This document shows, one piece after another, positions 1 to 11,441 of a DNA stretch of 64,000 nucleotides (position 1 is the first letter of the stretch; the number at the start of each line of letters is the position of its first letter). The position numbers and the translations under genes were made by a program. Origin of the DNA: Symbiodinium natans (taxonomy: Eukaryota > Sar > Dinophyceae > Suessiales > Symbiodiniaceae); assembly GCA_905221605.1 (NCBI GenBank), contig CAJNDS010001802.1, positions 552,922-616,921 on the forward strand, written 5' to 3'. The notes under the pieces are model-generated. The model was not told where the DNA came from, ran no database searches, and worked only from the letters and a program-made list of their open reading frames with translations.

Positions 1-224
1 GATCAGGTCGTGGGGCGAATGCATCGTTTTTTTTCAGCACTTGGGCAACGCTAGAAGGCCCTTGGTGCCCAGACAAGTTCACAGTCGGCACGGCTGTTTC
101 CTTACAAAGGACTCCAAGCCCCAAAGCCCTGTAAAATTGCACATATACATCCTGCCCACCCTAAACCTTAATCCCTAATCCCTAATCCCTAAACCCTAAA
201 CCCTAAACCCTCCCTGCTTCGAAG

Positions 225-319
225 GTGGAGATCCACAGCAGCGCGGCGCTGCGCCATTTAGCGCACGCCTCGTCGCACCTGCACGACGCACGCCTCCGAC
301 CCCTGCCCTGCGCTTCCCG
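225..319 (+). CDS. candidate internal exon, unknown product
   Basis: A GC-rich open stretch follows a CCCTAAA cluster. It is preceded by an AG (ttcgaag) and followed by a GT donor (cccg|gtttcgg) that is itself a degenerate telomere repeat. The frame starting at 225 reads VEIHSSAALRHLAHASSHL and onward, rich in His and Ala. I do not recognise a family. Support is only the open frame and plausible splice signals, so it may be chance. Confidence 0.25.
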
Positions 320-793
320 GTTTCGGCTTTCGGGTCTCGGTGTTTCAGGGACAAGTAGTTTCGGTTTTTTGGTTTATAGGGTTTAGGCTTTAGGGTTTAG
401 GGTTGAAGGGACAAGTAGCCCACAGCTGTTGCCCTTTCGGGCTGAGAAAGAAGTTGGAGTCTGATGTCTTTGATGTCGGAGCTGCTTGCTTGAGAGAGGG
501 TGCAGGGTGACGGTTCGATGAGCTGCCACCTGTCGGATTGCATGTGGGAGAACACTTACCTGTCCGCAACCGTGCTTCGTCCTCTTTTCACTGGCTCAAT
601 CCCGTGCAGGGGCTTACCTCACGAAATACATACACACAGCCCAGCTTGCATAGCGCAGCGTGATTCCGAAGAATGAGCAGAAGAAGCACGCGCAGTGCCT
701 AGGTCTGGGCAGACGTAACCTGGCAATATTTAAATATTAATATGTACTCACAAATACTGTATATGCTCAGTGAACACAGTTGCTTTTCAACAG

Positions 794-1040
794 GCAACAG
801 GCAAGACATTCATACTTGCCGGAAGGAAGCTTCCTGTCAAGATCGACCGGCCTCCTTCATGTTGCGCCATCTGCGTTAGATAGGATCATGTCCTCAGACG
901 TCACAGAGCTGCTTGGGCGGCAGTTCATGCTTCCGGCAGACGCTGCAAACGGCCTCCAGAAAAATCTCGTTGGCTTGAGAAGCACCAGTGTTTCTCTTGT
1001 CCAGGATAGGGCTTCTGTGCTGTGCGCATGGGCTGGGAAC
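794..1040 (+). CDS. candidate exon, unknown product
   Basis: An open frame runs from a CAG acceptor (ttttcaacag) to the next CCCTAAA cluster. It includes the peptide DVTELLGRQFMLPADAANG. No ATG is needed if it is an internal exon. Other frames are also partly open and there is no recognised domain. It could be part of the gene whose later exons lie at 1831-3588. Confidence 0.25.
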
Positions 1041-1830
1041 CCTAAATCCTAAACCCTAAACCCTAAATTTGCACACCCTGACGTATTCATCAACACGTCT
1101 GCTACCGGCTACAGGCTAGGCTCGTCGGGACCGAGGTTTTCGGGACGAGAGGCTTCTCATTGTTTTGTTATGCTTCCTGTAGTTCAAGTGGTGGCCCCTG
1201 AAAGCCCTTAAGTTCCTGGGAAGTTCTTACGGCTTCGGGTTGAGAGCTTCGAACCTCGACCCCTCAATCCTTGAAGAGCCTTCCCAGGCTCGTGGTCCTC
1301 TTTGAGGGGATCCACCGGGGCGTCCGACAGGCTCGAGGGGCCTTTAAGCTTTGAGGGGGTTGGGAATTTGGGAGATGTTTGATGGTGGTGGGCCATCATA
1401 ATAAGCTTCTAAGCCTTAATCTCCTTATCTCCTCTAATGCCCATAAACCCTAGAGCCCTAAGCTCTCGGGCAGGAGGAGAGGAGCAGAACTCCGAACCTT
1501 AACCCCGAACCCCCGAATAGTTCTCCACGAGACGGGTTAAACTACCTCGGGTGATCTTCTTCACTTTACTCTTTCGAGAAGGGGGCAGCATGCACCAACT
1601 GTAGAGAGTTGCGGTTCTTTCTTTATTTCTTTAGCGCAGCCGCCCTCTTCACCTAAAGGGACCCTGTATGACCCCAGACTTGGAGGTTCCTACCCCATGC
1701 CAGTTTGGTCTTAGCCTGATTTGGGATTCTGAGAAACAGGTTAAACCTCGAACCCTAAACCCTAGGCCCTAAGCCCTGAATGAACCTTGGGTCCCCCCCC
1801 GCCCCCCGCCCCCCAAGTCGGCGCCAACAG

Positions 1831-3588
1831 CAGGTCACAGAATGCACGCAGAAGCTGCAGGAGATGCTGTCGTCTGAGGTGGCGGGCCTGCAAGAGTTTA
1901 AGGTTTCGGGTTTGAGGTTTGGAGGCTTTTGGAGCCAAGTTTAGGGTGTTTGGGGTGTAGGGACCTAAACCCTATTCGCCCCAAAATTGGTGTTGAGGTC
2001 TTTAGAGGAGAACGCCCTGCCTCATATCTCCCCTGCCCAGCCTCAACGTACCCCAAGCTTATTGGGTAATTAGTGATCAGAGTTGGGGGGTCGGTTGAAG
2101 GTGAGGGTTCTAAGCACATACACCAAACAAAAGGTTACAAAGCCTGGGTTGCCAGCCAGCCAGCGAAAATACAAAGTCCGTACCTCCTGGCACCCCAAAT
2201 GATATCCTATGAGCCTCTGGGCGCACATGAGTTTTTCAGGAGTGATCCTTGTAGGGCCTCGGGGTTTAGGGCCTTAGGGCCCAGGGCCCTTAGCACCCTT
2301 AGGGCCCTTAGGGTCCTTAGGGTCTTAGGACATTAGGGCACAATGGAGGGTTGTGGTCTTTTGGGGCTTCGCTTTTCCAAGGCCGACTCACCGCTGTCCC
2401 CTTCGCGGATCTCGCTGTCGCCGCTGTCACCCTTCAACTCCCGGGCCGTTCGCAAGGCCGCCCCCCGCGACCTGCTGTTTGCTTAAGAACTCCTTCAAAA
2501 AGTGCCCATGTTCTTCCTTATAAGGGCCATATATTAGGGATCAATAGTCATTAGCAAATAGTAGGTTTAACCGGGCTTAGGGCAAATTATGCGCTGTAGG
2601 GTTTCGAGAACTCACATGGGCTTCGGGTGTGAGGAGGTAATCATGAGGTAAGAGGGTTATATAGGTTCCCTCCCCCGTCGCCCGCCCCCTCAGCCAGTTG
2701 CAACCCGAGAGTGTGGCGCCACCTATCACCTCAAATTCATCTACCCAAGAAGCTCCAAGTAGGCGAACCTTCCCTGAACTCTGAATTCTAGACTGGCTCG
2801 GCCGTGAGAATTCGCTTGGTCCGTCAGGCTTCGCACGATTCAACAGGCCTGGCTATCCATGTTCCTTTCAAGTAGGTTTGGGTTTGGGATTAAATGTGAG
2901 GGTTTGCGTATGTTTAGGGTTCATAGGCTCCAGTTGTTTTGGGTCATGGTGTTCAAGGGGCTGCTTCCTTCGTCGCTTCCTTCAGATGGCCTCCCTTAAA
3001 CCTTCAACAAACCCTAAGCCCTCTAAATGATCCCTACAAACCCTAAACTAAGTAACACATTGGGTTACTTGTAGGGTCGGGCCCGAGTTTGCGCCTTTGC
3101 CTTCTCTCCTGTCAGACGGCTAGATGGTGCTCTTAGAGCATTGGAGGTTCAGGTTGCCTGCCTCCGCAGGACCGTTGGTTGTTGGCCTACAACGCGGTTT
3201 GTGTCTGTGTTCCTTCAGCCCAAAGCTCTGAAAGCACCGAAATCCCGAAGGAGACCTGGGGAAACGAAGTGCATCTCGGCAGCGTTATCCAGCTTGAAGG
3301 ACGGCCAGGTTAGGGTCCCTTGCCTCCGCCTTGAAATATTCGGGCTTGGGTGCTTTTTGGCGAACTGGCTCGCAGCGTCTGAATCCTGAAGCCAACTCCC
3401 CAACGATGTGAATGCAGGGTTATGCCGGAGTTAGCGGCCCGGTCGTGACAAGTCAGGCTGGTTCCCAGGTCGGCGCCATCAAGAAGCAGGTGAGCTTCAA
3501 GGGGCAAGCATCCGACGGGGCCAGTTCGGAGATCAGACAGGACGGTACTGCAGAAGCGAGAGACATGCCATCGAGCGTCAAGTTCTAG
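1831..3588 (+). CDS. multi-exon gene A, 3' part: coiled-coil then Ser/Pro-rich tail, unknown function
   Basis: Five predicted exons: 1831-1902, 2382-2476, 2694-2758, 3219-3308 and 3418-3588 (TAG stop). The first gives a heptad-like helix (VTECTQKLQEMLSSEVAG) and ends at a GTTTCGGG donor. The second is Ser-Pro rich (SPLSPSRISLSPLSPFN) and its two left-over bases fit the third exon. Exons 3219-3308 and 3418-3588 are both phase 0 around a 109-nt intron, behind a good pyrimidine tract (tgtgttccttcag), and end in MPSSVKF. The link between 2758 and 3219 is not resolved and an exon is probably missing. Low-complexity phospho-acceptor tails like this occur in many cytoskeletal or regulatory proteins; I do not assign one. 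The 5' end is not located. Confidence 0.45.
2477..2568. mobile_element. MITE-like element, family F6 copy 1
   Basis: Starts GTTTGCTTAAGAACTCC and ends TTAGCAAATAGTAGG, the inverted form of the same end. The other copy is at 24953-25072, with ends ACTACTATTTGCTTAAG and CTTTTAAGCAATTAGTAGT. The left end begins directly at the predicted donor of the exon ending at 2476, so the element would form the start of the intron. Confidence 0.5.
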
Positions 3589-4680
3589 CGCTGTGTGGTA
3601 TGCAACCACTGTCAGTCGGTGGAATCCGTAGGGCAAGCTAAGTGAGCCCAACAAGACCAAAGCTCCTTGAAGTTCCACCCACTTGTCCTTTCCGACTGCG
3701 AGAAGTGGGTTTTCAATAGGGAAGTATGGTGCAATGTTCACTTTCCTATACATCTGCAGTCTGAGAGCGCCAGAAGCTTCAAGCCCCCCTCCAAACACAA
3801 ACCTTCCCAAACTCAAGAACTCAAAGAAGCCCGTTTTTACCCAGGAGAAGCCCTCTGTCGAGATAGACTCAGGCCGGGACATCTTTCGAGGCTCTGTGAT
3901 GGCTCATAAGGTTTATCACTTGGCCTTACGACTTTCGGGTGTGTTGGATGGTCAGCTCTCGAAATTGGGGTCACTTTTTCCTGCAAGCATGGCGAAGGGT
4001 TTTTTCCTAGACTGCCTAGCTGACTTTTGAATGACATGGGATGACTTCTGAATCCGACCACGCTCGAATCTTCTGCGACTCCATTCCTCGATCGCAGTGT
4101 TTAGGACTGGCGGGATTCGGTGCACACGAGCTCGCCAAGCCATGCTCCCTCGACATCTTACTTGCAGTCTCGGCTTTAGACTCCTACGAATCCTCACAGG
4201 GGCAGGACACGGAACGCATTGTCCAAAGAAGGGCCAATGGATTGTGGTGGTTCTGGTGATACTTAAACGAGACTGTTCCATCGGCAGGCAGCAGATCAAG
4301 GCTAGCCAGGTTCAGGATTCAGGGGCTCCGACTGGATGATTTTAACGGTCTGTTGCCCAGCCTCTAGGGGTTTTATGCCGGCCTTCTTTATCCCTTTGCC
4401 GTTTTTTTCCCGCGGGCCTCCTCAGAAGCTAAACATCTTTTTTTGGCACAGCTGAAGCTCTTCTTACGTCACTGTTAGAGTCGCTAGAGGGTGTTCACGA
4501 GCTCCTCCCAGCAGCACAGATCCTTAATAAGGCAAACTGTTCGGTTTTGCTAGGGGTTTCCCTAAACCCTCTAAACCGAACCCCAAAGATTTTGGGTACA
4601 ACTCGGCCAGATGTGCATCTGGTCTTCGATGGTGGCAAAGTCTCCCAAGGCACCAGACTGTTCAGAGGAGGCATTTAGGG
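3589..4680. other. no gene recognised (3' flank of gene A)
   Basis: Open frames of about 75-190 codons occur on both strands (for example minus 3310-3882, which overlaps the gene A exons antisense). They show no motif and their starts are arbitrary. A few degenerate CCCTAAA units occur near 4560 and 4675. I see no supportable gene or RNA here. Confidence 0.4.
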
Positions 4681-4951
4681 TTTAGGGTTTAGGGTTCCCC
4701 TATACCGTCAAGTGACCTAATTTACTTACGTTGCCAAACCCCTATGAGAGCACAAGAATAATTAGCATATAGGGTTTCTGCCTCCCTTTTGGGATCTGTG
4801 GATGTTTGGGGGGGTTCTTCGTGAACGTGTGGCTTCCAGGTGGGGTTGCGTTTGTCCACAAGTTGAACTGAACATATGCCTGGGGCCATGCTCGACAGTC
4901 TATGCTCCTCGGTGGGGCTGGTGTCATGACAGCCGCTGCTGAGTGACATGC

Positions 4952-4963
4952 TGATGATGATGC

Positions 4964-4996
<33 letters not shown>

Positions 4997-4999
4997 TCC
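4952..4999. repeat. (CTG)n-type trinucleotide microsatellite
   Basis: About 48 bases of gatgatgatgctgctgctg type with one interruption (cttctg). The Ser-rich and Ala-rich minus-strand open frames here are by-products of the repeat. Confidence 0.85.
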
Positions 5000-6240
5000 C
5001 AATCGAACCACAGTGACACCCCCACATACGCGCACGAAGTGACCTACTGGAAATGCAACACTGTCAGTGCCACTGCGAGCACTATCATGCCGATGCATCG
5101 GTGATGGCAACGAGCATTACAGTGGCAACAAGGACTTAGCCGGCAACGCTCAGAGATATCATTTTACGTGCCCATGACCATCGTTATTAGCACTCCAGGC
5201 TCGCAAGGAGAATGACAGGGTGTACTCCTAAGTACTGATACCTGTTTAGACTTAAAGTGCTGCGATACAACCGCAGGTACCGCACACTTCCCAACCCAGC
5301 TCCCTATCAACTCGAGAAGTCCGTCCGGAGCTGAGCAACAGCTGTGATGGTCCACCAGAATCTAGCAGATGGCATGAGTTTGGGTTCGTTTCTTGACCTC
5401 CGCCCGAAATCTCACGTGGATGACTGCCAAGCGCCCCACCTAGCTTGGACGATTCAACAGAGGCATCCCCCAGCATTCCCTTTGTTCATTACGAACGGCA
5501 CAATAGACAGAACGCTCGTGGCGAGACACGACAGCGGTACTGACGTTCATAAGGCAGTGTTTGTGCACAGTTGATCTTGCCGCAAGCTGCAAGGAGTCGC
5601 CGATCCTCCGTTCTCTCCGACACGCAGAGAGATTCGCAGAGAGTGTCGGACCCCCTTTGCCCGCCCTCCTCGGGGGGCCCCTTCTTGGGTGTGCAAAGCC
5701 AGAGACCTTGGGCACTTGGAGGGACGCCAATAAGCGGGTGCAAGGATTCTGAAATTTGAATTGAACTTGATCTGAGCTGCGCCGACAGGAGCTGGCTGCG
5801 ATGACCAAGTCGCTGGCGGCAGGGACGCTGTCTCCCAGTTGCAGTGCGATGAAACTTCTCGATTCCGGGAAAGAAGCGTTGCGTAGGGTCATTGGATGTG
5901 ATGGGACAGTGGATACTGAATCCGTACACCATGTCTTTTCGGGTTTGCCTGCGTAAGGTCCAAGTCGCAGTCGATCTTCGCCACGAAGCACACCTGGGAG
6001 ACCGAGTATGATGAATGAACTTTGCCAGCAAAGGGGCCGTGGGACCTCAGGGATTGCAGGGAGTGTCGGCATTCGGGGGCACTGTGAGGCCGTGGGGAAC
6101 CAATCCGTGGGCTAGAAAAAAACAAGCAGCCCCTTTTGGCCCAAAGTGAACCTCAAGTCCGAGTCCGAGACTCGTTATACCCTAGGCCGCTTTAAATGAT
6201 TTCAAATGCTACATTTCTCAACCCAAAAGCCCGATAAGAA
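5000..6240. other. no gene recognised; overlapping minus-strand open frames
   Basis: Two minus-strand frames of 180-210 codons overlap (5440-6072 and 5489-6031). Both stay open, so neither can be preferred, and no motif is visible. A small stem (tccgacac at 5616-5623 with gtgtcgga at 5643-5650) encloses a 9-base direct repeat. The right end carries no telomere repeat. Confidence 0.35.
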
Positions 6241-6265
6241 CCTAAGAGTCCAATCCCCCCCCAAG

Positions 6266-7811
6266 GTGACGACGAGGACGAGTTCCAGAACTTCTTAGCA
6301 GCTCGGATGAAGTGGCCGGATGTGGGGTTATTCTGAATTGGGGTGTACCGTTTATAATGGAGCCCCCTTATCAATCACCGCCAGAAGGGAGGTGGGTGAG
6401 GGGGAGCGCCCAGACCCCTAAATCCCTGAAGATCCCTAAGGTCTAAACCACTTAAGCCCGCAAAGCCCTCAAGCTTCAGCCCCCTGAGGAAGAGTGCGCC
6501 GAGCGCTATGCCCGGAAGCCGGATCATACACCTCGCCACGCACTTGAAACGGTCTCATGAGTCGAGTCGTCAACGGGTTTTCAGTTTGGGGTCGCTGAAT
6601 GATTTTTAGTGGCTCTCGGGACACGATTCTCATTGCAAACTTGGCTCTAGAATCAAGTAGACGGTTCAGGACATGAGCTTCCGCCCCCTTATTGACGGAC
6701 GGGCATCTTCGCTTGGCTTCGAGGATGTGCCCTAAGTCAGCTGCCTATAGGGGGTTACAGGAAATTGGGCAAGCTTACCGTTGGTCAGTAGGGCATGGAG
6801 GAATGAGGTACCCTGTATCATCCCTTAGTTAAAGGGTATGTATAGGGCTTCCTAATTCCCTCATTCCCTGCCCACCAACTGCAAGTACGGGGTCAACGAG
6901 GAGCCTCTGGCCTCAAAGGTTCAACTCACAATTAGGGGTTTAGGGTTTAGGGTTTAGGGTTTAGGGTTTAGGGTTTAGGGTTTAGGGTTTAGGGTTTAGG
7001 GTTTAGGGTTTAGGCTTGCTGCTTCATAACCGAGGTGGTAATGCTTCTGCAGAAGGCCCCCGCTTTGCACAAGACACGGCTTATCTTAAGTGCTGCCTTC
7101 TGAGTGCTGTAGAGGCTGGATGCAGCTCCTCTCAACTCAGAGAAAATTAGTTTCAGTTTGTGTCGACATCCTCACCCTGCAGGCTATTCCGATAGCGAGA
7201 GTGAGTCTGAAAAGAAGATCGCTTGTTGGAGACGCTCCAGGCCAGCGTCTAGAGGGAAACCCGTGCCGGACAATCATGGACTTGCCATTGCTTGCCAGCT
7301 TTTTCCGCGGGAGAGTAACCCTAAACCCTAAACCCCTAACCCCTAAACCCTAACCCCTAAACCCTAAGCGGTTTCAACTCCAGGATGTTGCATCCGCAGT
7401 CCAGAAAAAGGCTGCTTGGCATCTTGAGGAGCTGCAGCAGCTTGCTGTGGCTTCAAAGCGTTTTCTCGTCCCAGCTAGGGTTTCGGGTTTAGGGTTTAGG
7501 GTTTAGGGGGGGTTTAGAGGTGGGTTTTTTCAAGTAGTATCGGTTCCACTGCAAGCGGCTGGTACAAGCACTGAAGGTCCGATTGGCTAGAGGCTTGTGC
7601 GGATAGGTTCTTTGGCATGTTGACCCCAGAGCTTCAAAAGCCGCTAAGGTTGACCTGGGACTCAATGAGCGTGGCGATGATCGGCCAGGGGCTTGAGAAA
7701 TCATGCCTGCAACTTGCGGTGTCGCCGGAGTGGGCCCTTGGGCATTCGAGGACGAGAGCGTTTTTGCATTCTCTCCCGTTGAGTTTGGCGTGTGGCTTGG
7801 GATACAAATGA
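6266..7811 (+). CDS. multi-exon gene B, 3' part, unknown function
   Basis: Exons read as 6266-6321, 6480-6551, 6670-6726, 6886-6918, 7053-7089, 7183-7314, 7400 to about 7470, and a probable last exon ending with TGA at 7811. Phases agree across six successive junctions: the exon at 7053 leaves one base (A) that completes the AGC before YSDSESESEKK, and the exon ending at 7314 leaves A that completes ATC before QKKAAWHLEELQQLAVASK. Peptides include GDDEDEFQNFLAARMKWPD, DMSFRPLIDGRASSLGFED and YGVNEEPLASK. The product is acidic, Ser-rich and helical toward the C-terminus. No family is recognised. The intron at 6919-7052 holds a perfect (TTTAGGG)n array, and the intron at 7315-7399 is largely CCCTAAA. 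The join to the last exon is uncertain and the 5' end is not found. Confidence 0.5.
6786..6880. mobile_element. inverted-repeat element, family F9
   Basis: The left end GGGCATGGAGGAATGAGG is mirrored by CCTAATTCCCTCATTCCCTGCCC at the right, around an inner pair ccctgtatc/gggtatgtat. It lies wholly inside the predicted gene B intron 6727-6885. A single copy in this window. Confidence 0.45.
6932..7013. repeat. interstitial telomere array, (TTTAGGG) about 11 copies
   Basis: Perfect 7-bp repeats in the G-rich orientation. It is internal, with predicted coding sequence on both sides, so it is not a chromosome end. It fills most of the predicted intron between the exons ending at 6918 and starting at 7053. 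Confidence 0.95.
7315..7399 (+). other. predicted intron built mainly of CCCTAAA repeats (gene B)
   Basis: Begins GTAACCCTAAACCC directly after the exon and ends catccgcag. Most of its 85 nt is CCCTAAA or CCCCTAAA. The phase (one base, then two) keeps the frame open through the next exon, while reading through would hit stops. Confidence 0.5.
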
Positions 7812-8986
7812 CTTGGCCTGACCGAGTCTAGGCTACAAATCGCCCCAGGAAGCTGCAAAAGCCCACCCCAGCTCCCTCTCTCCCTCCTCCCACGCCTCTC
7901 CCGCCCCACTCCCCCACCCTTCATCCTGGCCAACCACAACCGGTGGAGAGTTGCCACCATAGGACTGTAAGCCATCACTCAAGTCAAAGTCGCGTCAGAT
8001 TCCCAAACGAGCGCACCTCAGGCCTTGACGTCCTTATGCTCCCGATGATCTACGGCATGAACATCTCAGAGACAGCAGAAGTACTGGCTGCTTCCTGCTG
8101 GCAGTGGTCTTTACAGCATTTGACAGCCGATAGCCATGGCACAGCATGCGCGGGAAGTCCCCCAGAGTGGGTTGCTGGTGAGTGTGTGTGGCAGTCTATG
8201 ACCCGGAGACATGGTTGAGGCATCTCAGACAGGAAGAGGGGAGAGTTCCGGCCTTTTCCTTTGGGGGAGAGAGTTCCGGCCTTTTTCCTTGAGACCCATT
8301 GCACATTGCACACAACATGGTTGTGGACTCGAGATTTGCACCTGAAGGCCGAAGCTCTCAAAACTCTCCCCCTCAGTCCAGGTTGAGTGGTTTTGCACGA
8401 TCTTCTGGTCTGCTGCGCGCTTAGCCACCTCGTAGCTGCCACTTCAGCGAGGTCCTCGTGGACTTTCATGGTGCTGCGAGTACTGTAATTGAAATTCTTC
8501 TGCCTGCAGTAGTTAACATGGCCCTGTATAGCGAAGGTGCCCCAAAAAAGGGACCTCAAATGAGGGAACCGCCCGTCGAGCAACTGAGATTGACATGCTC
8601 ATGACCTTCCTGCCAGGGCCTCAGACCTTCCGGCATTTTTTGGCATCCTGTGCCGGCTTACCTAGAATAATCCACATGAAGTAAGGTGTACATGTCTGTT
8701 TTTGGTGAGTGTATATAAGGTTCCTTTTTAATATTGGTGAGTGTATATGCCGGGTGTCCTTTTGGGGGGGTACAAGAAATATATACCCTGCTTCAACATG
8801 ATGCCCTTTAAAATCTGATAGAGTCCTGAATCCGTGGTATATTTCCTTTGTGAGGTACATCGGTTCCTCTAGGCACAGGGACTGTGTGAAGCTTGGACTT
8901 AGGGACTTACCGGGGACCCTCTTTACCAAATCAAGGGTATAGGTGCTACTAAGCTGTAGGATAAATCGAGTCCCAGGTAGTGCCTT
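7812..8986. other. intergenic or intronic, no gene recognised
   Basis: Contains open frames on both strands without motifs (minus 8050-8583 is the longest) and an imperfect tandem duplication of about 30 bases at 8238-8293 (gagagttccggcc twice). No telomere arrays here. Confidence 0.4.
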
Positions 8987-9231
8987 CCAGGATGGGCTAT
9001 TAGGCCTTCTCATCCCCAGAATCAACCCTAGACAGGGCCTTTTTAAGGGCTTATAGGGTATAGTAGAATCAACCCTAGACAGGGCCTTTTTAAGGGCTTA
9101 TAGGGTATAATCTAATCAACCCTATCTAATCAACCCTATACAGGGTTCTTAAGGGCTTGTAGGGTATAATCTAGTCAACCCTATAAAGGGCCTTTTTGAG
9201 GGCTTAAAAAGGGTATAAATAGCCCATCCGG
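8987..9231. mobile_element. MITE-like element, family F1 copy 1, with internal tandem repeats
   Basis: Terminal inverted repeat CCAGGATGGGCTATTA (8987-9002) against TAAATAGCCCATCCGGG (9216-9232). The interior holds about four imperfect copies of a unit with tcaaccct, agggcctttt and agggcttatagggtata, each partly self-complementary. A second, shorter copy with longer inverted repeats is at 40175-40307. Confidence 0.7.
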
Positions 9232-9309
9232 GTTCAGAGGGGGTTTACCGATCGACCCCCGAGGACTGGATACACGGTCGGCCCTGAGGTGGTCCTGTCC
9301 CCTCGCAAG

Positions 9310-10139
9310 GCTCGGGCCACTGGCTTTCTCGATTTCATAGCGGCGAGTATAGAGGTCGGAATAAATACTAATTTAGTATTCCCTTATCCCCAAAGGGGTC
9401 GGAATAAATTACGAATAGCAATTCCAGTATTCCCTTATCCCTCTATGAGACGTGGAAGACCGGCCGTGCGCCGCCGAATGCGAGCCCCGAAGTTTTCGAG
9501 AACCGCTCATGCCATGATGAGACCTCCCCCTCCTGCATAGCTCAAGGCTGCAGGTCCCCATGGCAGGCCGCTTCGGCGTTTTTGGTGCAAACTTACGAAC
9601 CCTGAGCCTCTGAACCCCTGAAACCCCTGAACCCCTGAACCCCCGAACCCCTGAACCCCTGAACCTAAACCGAAGCGCCCCATGTGTCACGTTGAAGTCC
9701 TGAAGCCGTCAGGTGGCCTATCACTACCTGACCACCTGGCCGCCTGCCTTTGTTTGGGATTTAGGGTTTAGGGTTTAGGGTTTAGGGTTTAGGGCTTCCG
9801 GGACGACCTTTCGCAAAGAAGATTGGACGGCTCACCTAACCCTAAACCCTAAACCCTGAGGAGCTCAAGTTTTTTTTATGCAAGTCGAGAAGAGTTTGCA
9901 TTTCAAGAAATGGCCGTTTTCCTTTGGGAAAAGTCTATGTTTGCGGGGCCCTCTATGGAAATGCAAAGACAAGGTGGGTACCTATCGGCATCGCACTCCC
10001 AATAGTAAGAAAGAACAAAGGGAGCAAGACTAGCAAGGATTCGAGGGAATCGGGTGGATGGAAATTCTTCCATTATGTACGGACCCGCGTGAACGAGACT
10101 GCCGTGAGCAACTATCTGTCCATTGCAAATTTTGATTGA
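9310..10139 (+). CDS. multi-exon gene C, 3' part, unknown function
   Basis: Six exons: 9310-9354, 9450-9584, 9713-9751, 9793-9829, 9885-9973 and 10014-10139 (TGA). All junction phases agree. Peptides include ARATGFLDFIAASIE, TWKTGRAPPNASPEVFENRS, VAYHYLTTWPPAF, FRDDLSQRRLD, HFKKWPFSFGKSLCLRG and the C-terminus VNETAVSNYLSIANFD. The introns are unusual: 9355-9449 is a family F7 inverted-repeat element, 9752-9792 is 41 nt of TTTAGGG, 9830-9884 is a GC-AG intron containing CCCTAAA, and 9974-10013 is 40 nt. I do not recognise the protein. The aromatic, Cys-containing character would suit a globular enzyme, but nothing diagnostic is visible. The upstream start is not located. Confidence 0.55.
9355..9449. 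mobile_element. introner-like element, family F7 copy 1, equal to a predicted intron
   Basis: Starts GTCGGAATAAATAC at the predicted donor. It contains a second internal copy of the motif (ggtcggaataaattac), two attcccttatcc blocks, and ends ctctatgag at the predicted acceptor. The second genomic copy at 55518-55615 begins with the same GTCGGAATAA at another predicted exon end. Confidence 0.6.
9752..9792 (+). other. 41-nt predicted intron made of TTTAGGG repeats
   Basis: Begins GTTTGGG, continues with TTTAGGG units and ends TTTAG, so the repeat itself supplies both GT and AG. Upstream exon peptide VAYHYLTTWPPAF and downstream FRDDLSQRRLD are both in phase 0. Reading through meets TAG, so splicing is required if this is coding. 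Confidence 0.5.
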
Positions 10140-11070
10140 ACATCTTGGTTGTCATTCTCCATGATTTTTATCCAATACGTCAGGGGCTATATCATCCTAG
10201 TAATGTCGTGGTGGATAAATGACTTCGTGCGTGCGTGAGTGGGCGGGTGGGTGGGTGGGTGGGTGGGATGTGAGTGTGTGTGTGTGTGTGTGCACGCGCA
10301 CGCGGTGTGTGCAGTGTGTGCATGTGTCGAGAAAAATGAAGGAAATTAAATACATGTACATATATACAAAATATGCAAACACGTGTGTGTGTGTGTGTGC
10401 ATACATGTATGAATCTACGAATTTTTGCATTGCGAGTTTCCCAGGTTTGTCGTTGACTTTTTCATCGTGCCTGGCTCAGACTGCCCTAGACTGCTGCCAC
10501 CTGGATTTAGGGCTGCGGATTTAGGCTCCTCCGGCTGTCGATGCCACATCAACGCATGCCCAGAAGCGCCCTTGTTCCCTTTTCGAGGGTTCATTCGAAC
10601 ACAAACCGAGCTTAAACTCCAGAACCGGCACCCTTTTTGCATTCTTAGGCTGCTGGGGGGGCAAGTGCGTGATGCTGTTTGCTTAACCCAGGAGGTGATG
10701 CGCTTGCTCGAGAGTTGCAGGAATTGCCCTTGAGAGGTCAGTACTTTTATGAGTGAGTGAGGCTTGCTTGAGGCCTTCGGATATACCTTCAACGCTGTAC
10801 ACTGGGCATTGAATATGCGTGTCCTCAGCAGTAAGCAAGTACGACTTTTGTCTGGGAGGCACACCTCAACCCTCAGCATATTGCAAGGCCTAGAGCCAAA
10901 AACCGACCCGCCCGAAATCAGAAAGGAAAGCCTCTAAAACCACTTGAAAGCCCAAAAGCCTACTTGGACGTTCATGTGGTAACTATACCTAGAGCCCTAC
11001 TGATAAGGTACTTATAACCTTACTTCTGAACCCCGCCAAAACCCCCCAAAAGCCCAATGTAAAGAACCCA
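10140..11070. other. no gene recognised; GT microsatellites and weak open frames
   Basis: Downstream of gene C. (GT)n and (GTGG)n tracts occupy 10238-10330 and 10381-10400. A + strand frame near 10649-10731 ends EVMRLLESCRNCP and a stop, and could be a last exon; a 154-codon minus frame overlaps it. Neither has independent support. Confidence 0.4.
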
Positions 11071-11073
11071 AAA

Positions 11074-11142
11074 GGTCGGTTCGGAGTGGGCCTCGCGGAT
11101 CACGGAGTTCATTCAGGGCTTCAACGCCTTCCGCGCGGCCGG
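11074..11142 (+). CDS. candidate internal exon, unknown product
   Basis: Preceded by an AG (aacccaaaag) and followed by a gtttccgg donor. The frame reads EWASRITEFIQGFNAFRAAG, with strongly G/C-ending codons. No family is assigned and neighbouring exons are not identified. Confidence 0.35.
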
Positions 11143-11441
11143 GGGTTTCCGGGGGTCACCGGAAGCGCCACTGTAGGGGGTTTTCTGGGGCTGAAGGCCC
11201 TCAAACCAAAACCCTTAAGGGGTTTAGGGCTTAGGGTGACCGATACACTCTGAAAAAAAGACCCTAGCAAGCATGATTAGGTCGCCCTCTTTCTTGAAGG
11301 GTATAAGGGTACTCAAGGTCAACCCAAACCCAAACCCAGGATCACTAAGGCGAAAGATCCAGAATCCAGACTTGAGTCGACAAGCCCATGAGGTCTGTAA
11401 CCCTTAAGCTTTAAAGTTTATATCCACACCTGGACTCAAAA

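Noticed and set aside
3310-3882. 190-codon minus ORF
   Set aside because: It overlaps two phase-consistent + strand exons of gene A and shows no motif.
5440-6072. 210-codon minus ORF
   Set aside because: Another register on the same strand is equally open and no domain is visible.
6932-7013. Telomere array as a chromosome end
   Set aside because: Coding sequence continues on both sides and dozens of similar clusters occur in both orientations.
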